From Halieaceae bacterium (GTDB taxonomy: Bacteria; Pseudomonadota; Gammaproteobacteria; Pseudomonadales; Halieaceae): a stretch of DNA of 64,000 nt. The notes below the pieces were generated by a model, which was given only the letters and a program-made list of their open reading frames with translations, was not told the origin of the DNA and ran no database searches. This document shows, piece by piece, positions 62,965-64,000 of this stretch. Position numbers and translations under genes: made by a program. Every line of letters begins with the position of its first letter. Within the stretch, counting starts at the first letter, position 1. The stretch spans positions 55,960-119,959 of the forward strand of contig JAHEEV010000001.1 of NCBI GenBank assembly GCA_024640505.1, read 5' to 3'.

Positions 62965-64000
62965 ATGGAACTGTTTAATCCTCATCAATACCGCGGCCGC
63001 CACCCGGAACAACCCAGCAATGAGATGCTGCAGGCGGTGATCGACTTCTTCGAGAATAAAGGCCTTAAAAAGATCAAGAAGGACTGGCACGACAAAACCT
63101 GGAACCACGATTTTGTCGCGTTCATGAAATCACGGCAGGTGCTCGCGACCCTGATGACACCGGCGGGTTACGGCGAAGCAGCCTCCTGGAACAGCTATCG
63201 GAACGTGGAATTTGCTGAAATTACTGCTTTTTATGGCATTACCTACTGGTACACCTTTCAGGTATCAATGCTCGGCCTGGGGCCGATCTTCAACGGTGGC
63301 AACGAGCATGCCAAACAACGCGCGGCGCGTCTGCTGCAGGAGGGCGGCGTGTTCGCCTTCGGCCTCTCTGAACAGGAACACGGAGCGGACATCTACTCCT
63401 CGGAGATGGAGCTGATCCCCCAGGCAGATGGCACCTATGTGGCGCGCGGCAGCAAGTACTACATCGGTAACGGCAACGAGGCGGCACTGGTAGCTGTATT
63501 CGGAAAAAACAGCGAAACGGGTGAATATGTGTTCTTCGTGGTGGAGTCTAGTCACGAGAACTACGAGTGCGTCAAAAACACCGTCAACCAGCAGAATTAC
63601 GTGGCTGAACTGCGCCTGCACGACTATCCGATTACGGAAAACGACATCCTGCGATCCGGCCAAGAGGCCTGGGACGACATGCTGAATACCATCAACTACT
63701 GCAAGTTCAACCTCGGTTTCGGCGCCATCGGGCTCGCCACACATGCACTCTATGAATCGATCAACCATGCCGCTACCCGCACCCTGTACGGCCAACAGGT
63801 CACCGGTTTTCCGCAGGTGCAGAGGCTGTTTACCGACGCCTACTGCCGTCTCCATGCCATGCGTATGTTTGCTTACCGGGCCTGCGACTATATGCGCTGC
63901 GCCTCTGCGGAAGATCGCCGCTACCTGTTGTTTAACCCCTTGGTGAAAATGAAAGTCACCATGCAGGGTGAGCGGGTCATTGCCGACTTGTGGGATGTCA
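62965..64000 (+). CDS. Acyl-CoA dehydrogenase-like protein (5' part)
   Basis: The first 345 codons of a gene that runs off the window end. It begins MELFNPHQYRGRHP with AAGGAG ten bases upstream. FAFGLSEQEHGADIY and YYIGNGNEAALVAVFGKNSETG are like the flavin-binding and substrate regions of acyl-CoA dehydrogenases; the helical C-terminal domain begins around FGAIGLATHALYESINHAATRTLYGQQVTGFPQVQRL. Catalytic base not yet reached or identified. Probably oxidises an unusual acyl-CoA in a pathway with the SDR upstream. Confidence 0.85.
   Translation, partial: MELFNPHQYRGRHPEQPSNEMLQAVIDFFENKGLKKIKKDWHDKTWNHDFVAFMKSRQVLATLMTPAGYGEAASWNSYRNVEFAEITAFYGITYWYTFQVSMLGLGPIFNGGNEHAKQRAARLLQEGGVFAFGLSEQEHGADIYSSEMELIPQADGTYVARGSKYYIGNGNEAALVAVFGKNSETGEYVFFVVESSHENYECVKNTVNQQNYVAELRLHDYPITENDILRSGQEAWDDMLNTINYCKFNLGFGAIGLATHALYESINHAATRTLYGQQVTGFPQVQRLFTDAYCRLHAMRMFAYRACDYMRCASAEDRRYLLFNPLVKMKVTMQGERVIADLWDV

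Overview
The window is GC-rich (roughly 60-65 % by eye), densely coded DNA with Gram-negative hallmarks: many lipoprotein signals, outer-membrane and Tat-exported proteins, a prkA-yeaH-spoVR operon and short Shine-Dalgarno motifs. Gene content (glycogen cluster, UMF1 carrier, three DUF1214-type proteins, sulfatases and a sulfotransferase, haloalkane dehalogenase, acyl-CoA and aldehyde metabolism) fits a marine or oil-degrading gammaproteobacterium, possibly of the Halieaceae/Cellvibrionales type; that placement is inference. No rRNA, tRNA, CRISPR array, insertion sequence or prophage was recognised.

Layout. 0-6.3 kb: glgB-glgA-glgP, storage glucan synthesis and breakdown. 6.3-10.7 kb: cation/proton antiporter, an unrecognised 260-residue protein and a membrane pyrophosphatase. 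10.8-11.6 kb: decayed thiolase-like gene. 11.7-17.4 kb: AraC-family regulator divergent from aldehyde dehydrogenase, iron alcohol dehydrogenase and acyl-CoA synthetase, which together could turn an alcohol into an acyl-CoA. 17.4-21.6 kb: YVTN propeller protein, lipoprotein coupled to an atypical Nramp transporter, lipoprotein hydrolase. 22.0-26.7 kb: prkA-yeaH-spoVR with overlapping starts and stops. 26.8-30.2 kb: small membrane protein, flavin/heme-type oxidoreductase, two BamE-like lipoproteins, outer-membrane barrel, glycerophosphodiesterase. 30.3-33.9 kb: UMF1 carrier, class III aminotransferase and APH-type kinase, overlapping and probably one salvage pathway.

34.0-45.0 kb: a formylglycine-type sulfatase and an alkylsulfatase flank a large leftward RHS locus. 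The RHS protein is split: a 1,948-residue exported protein has RHS/YD repeats followed by PKD, FN3, propeller-like and Ig-like segments but no RHS core. A second, ATGA-overlapping gene carries its own signal peptide, the RHS core and an unfamiliar C-terminal domain, and is followed by a two-helix membrane protein that could be its immunity factor. This is the most unusual feature of the window.

45.0-53.2 kb: DUF1254/DUF1214 protein, LLM flavin oxidoreductase, SDR, two more DUF1214 proteins, sulfotransferase and an HpnA-like reductase. 53.3-58.5 kb: leftward transporter and envelope cluster, including an exported phosphoesterase and an exported protein with atypical-kinase-like motifs. 58.6-60.5 kb: tetR-haloalkane dehalogenase-DUF1330 behind a palindromic operator. 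60.7-64.0 kb: HAD protein, tandem 51-bp hairpin repeats, a 38-codon ORF, an SDR and an acyl-CoA dehydrogenase running off the end.
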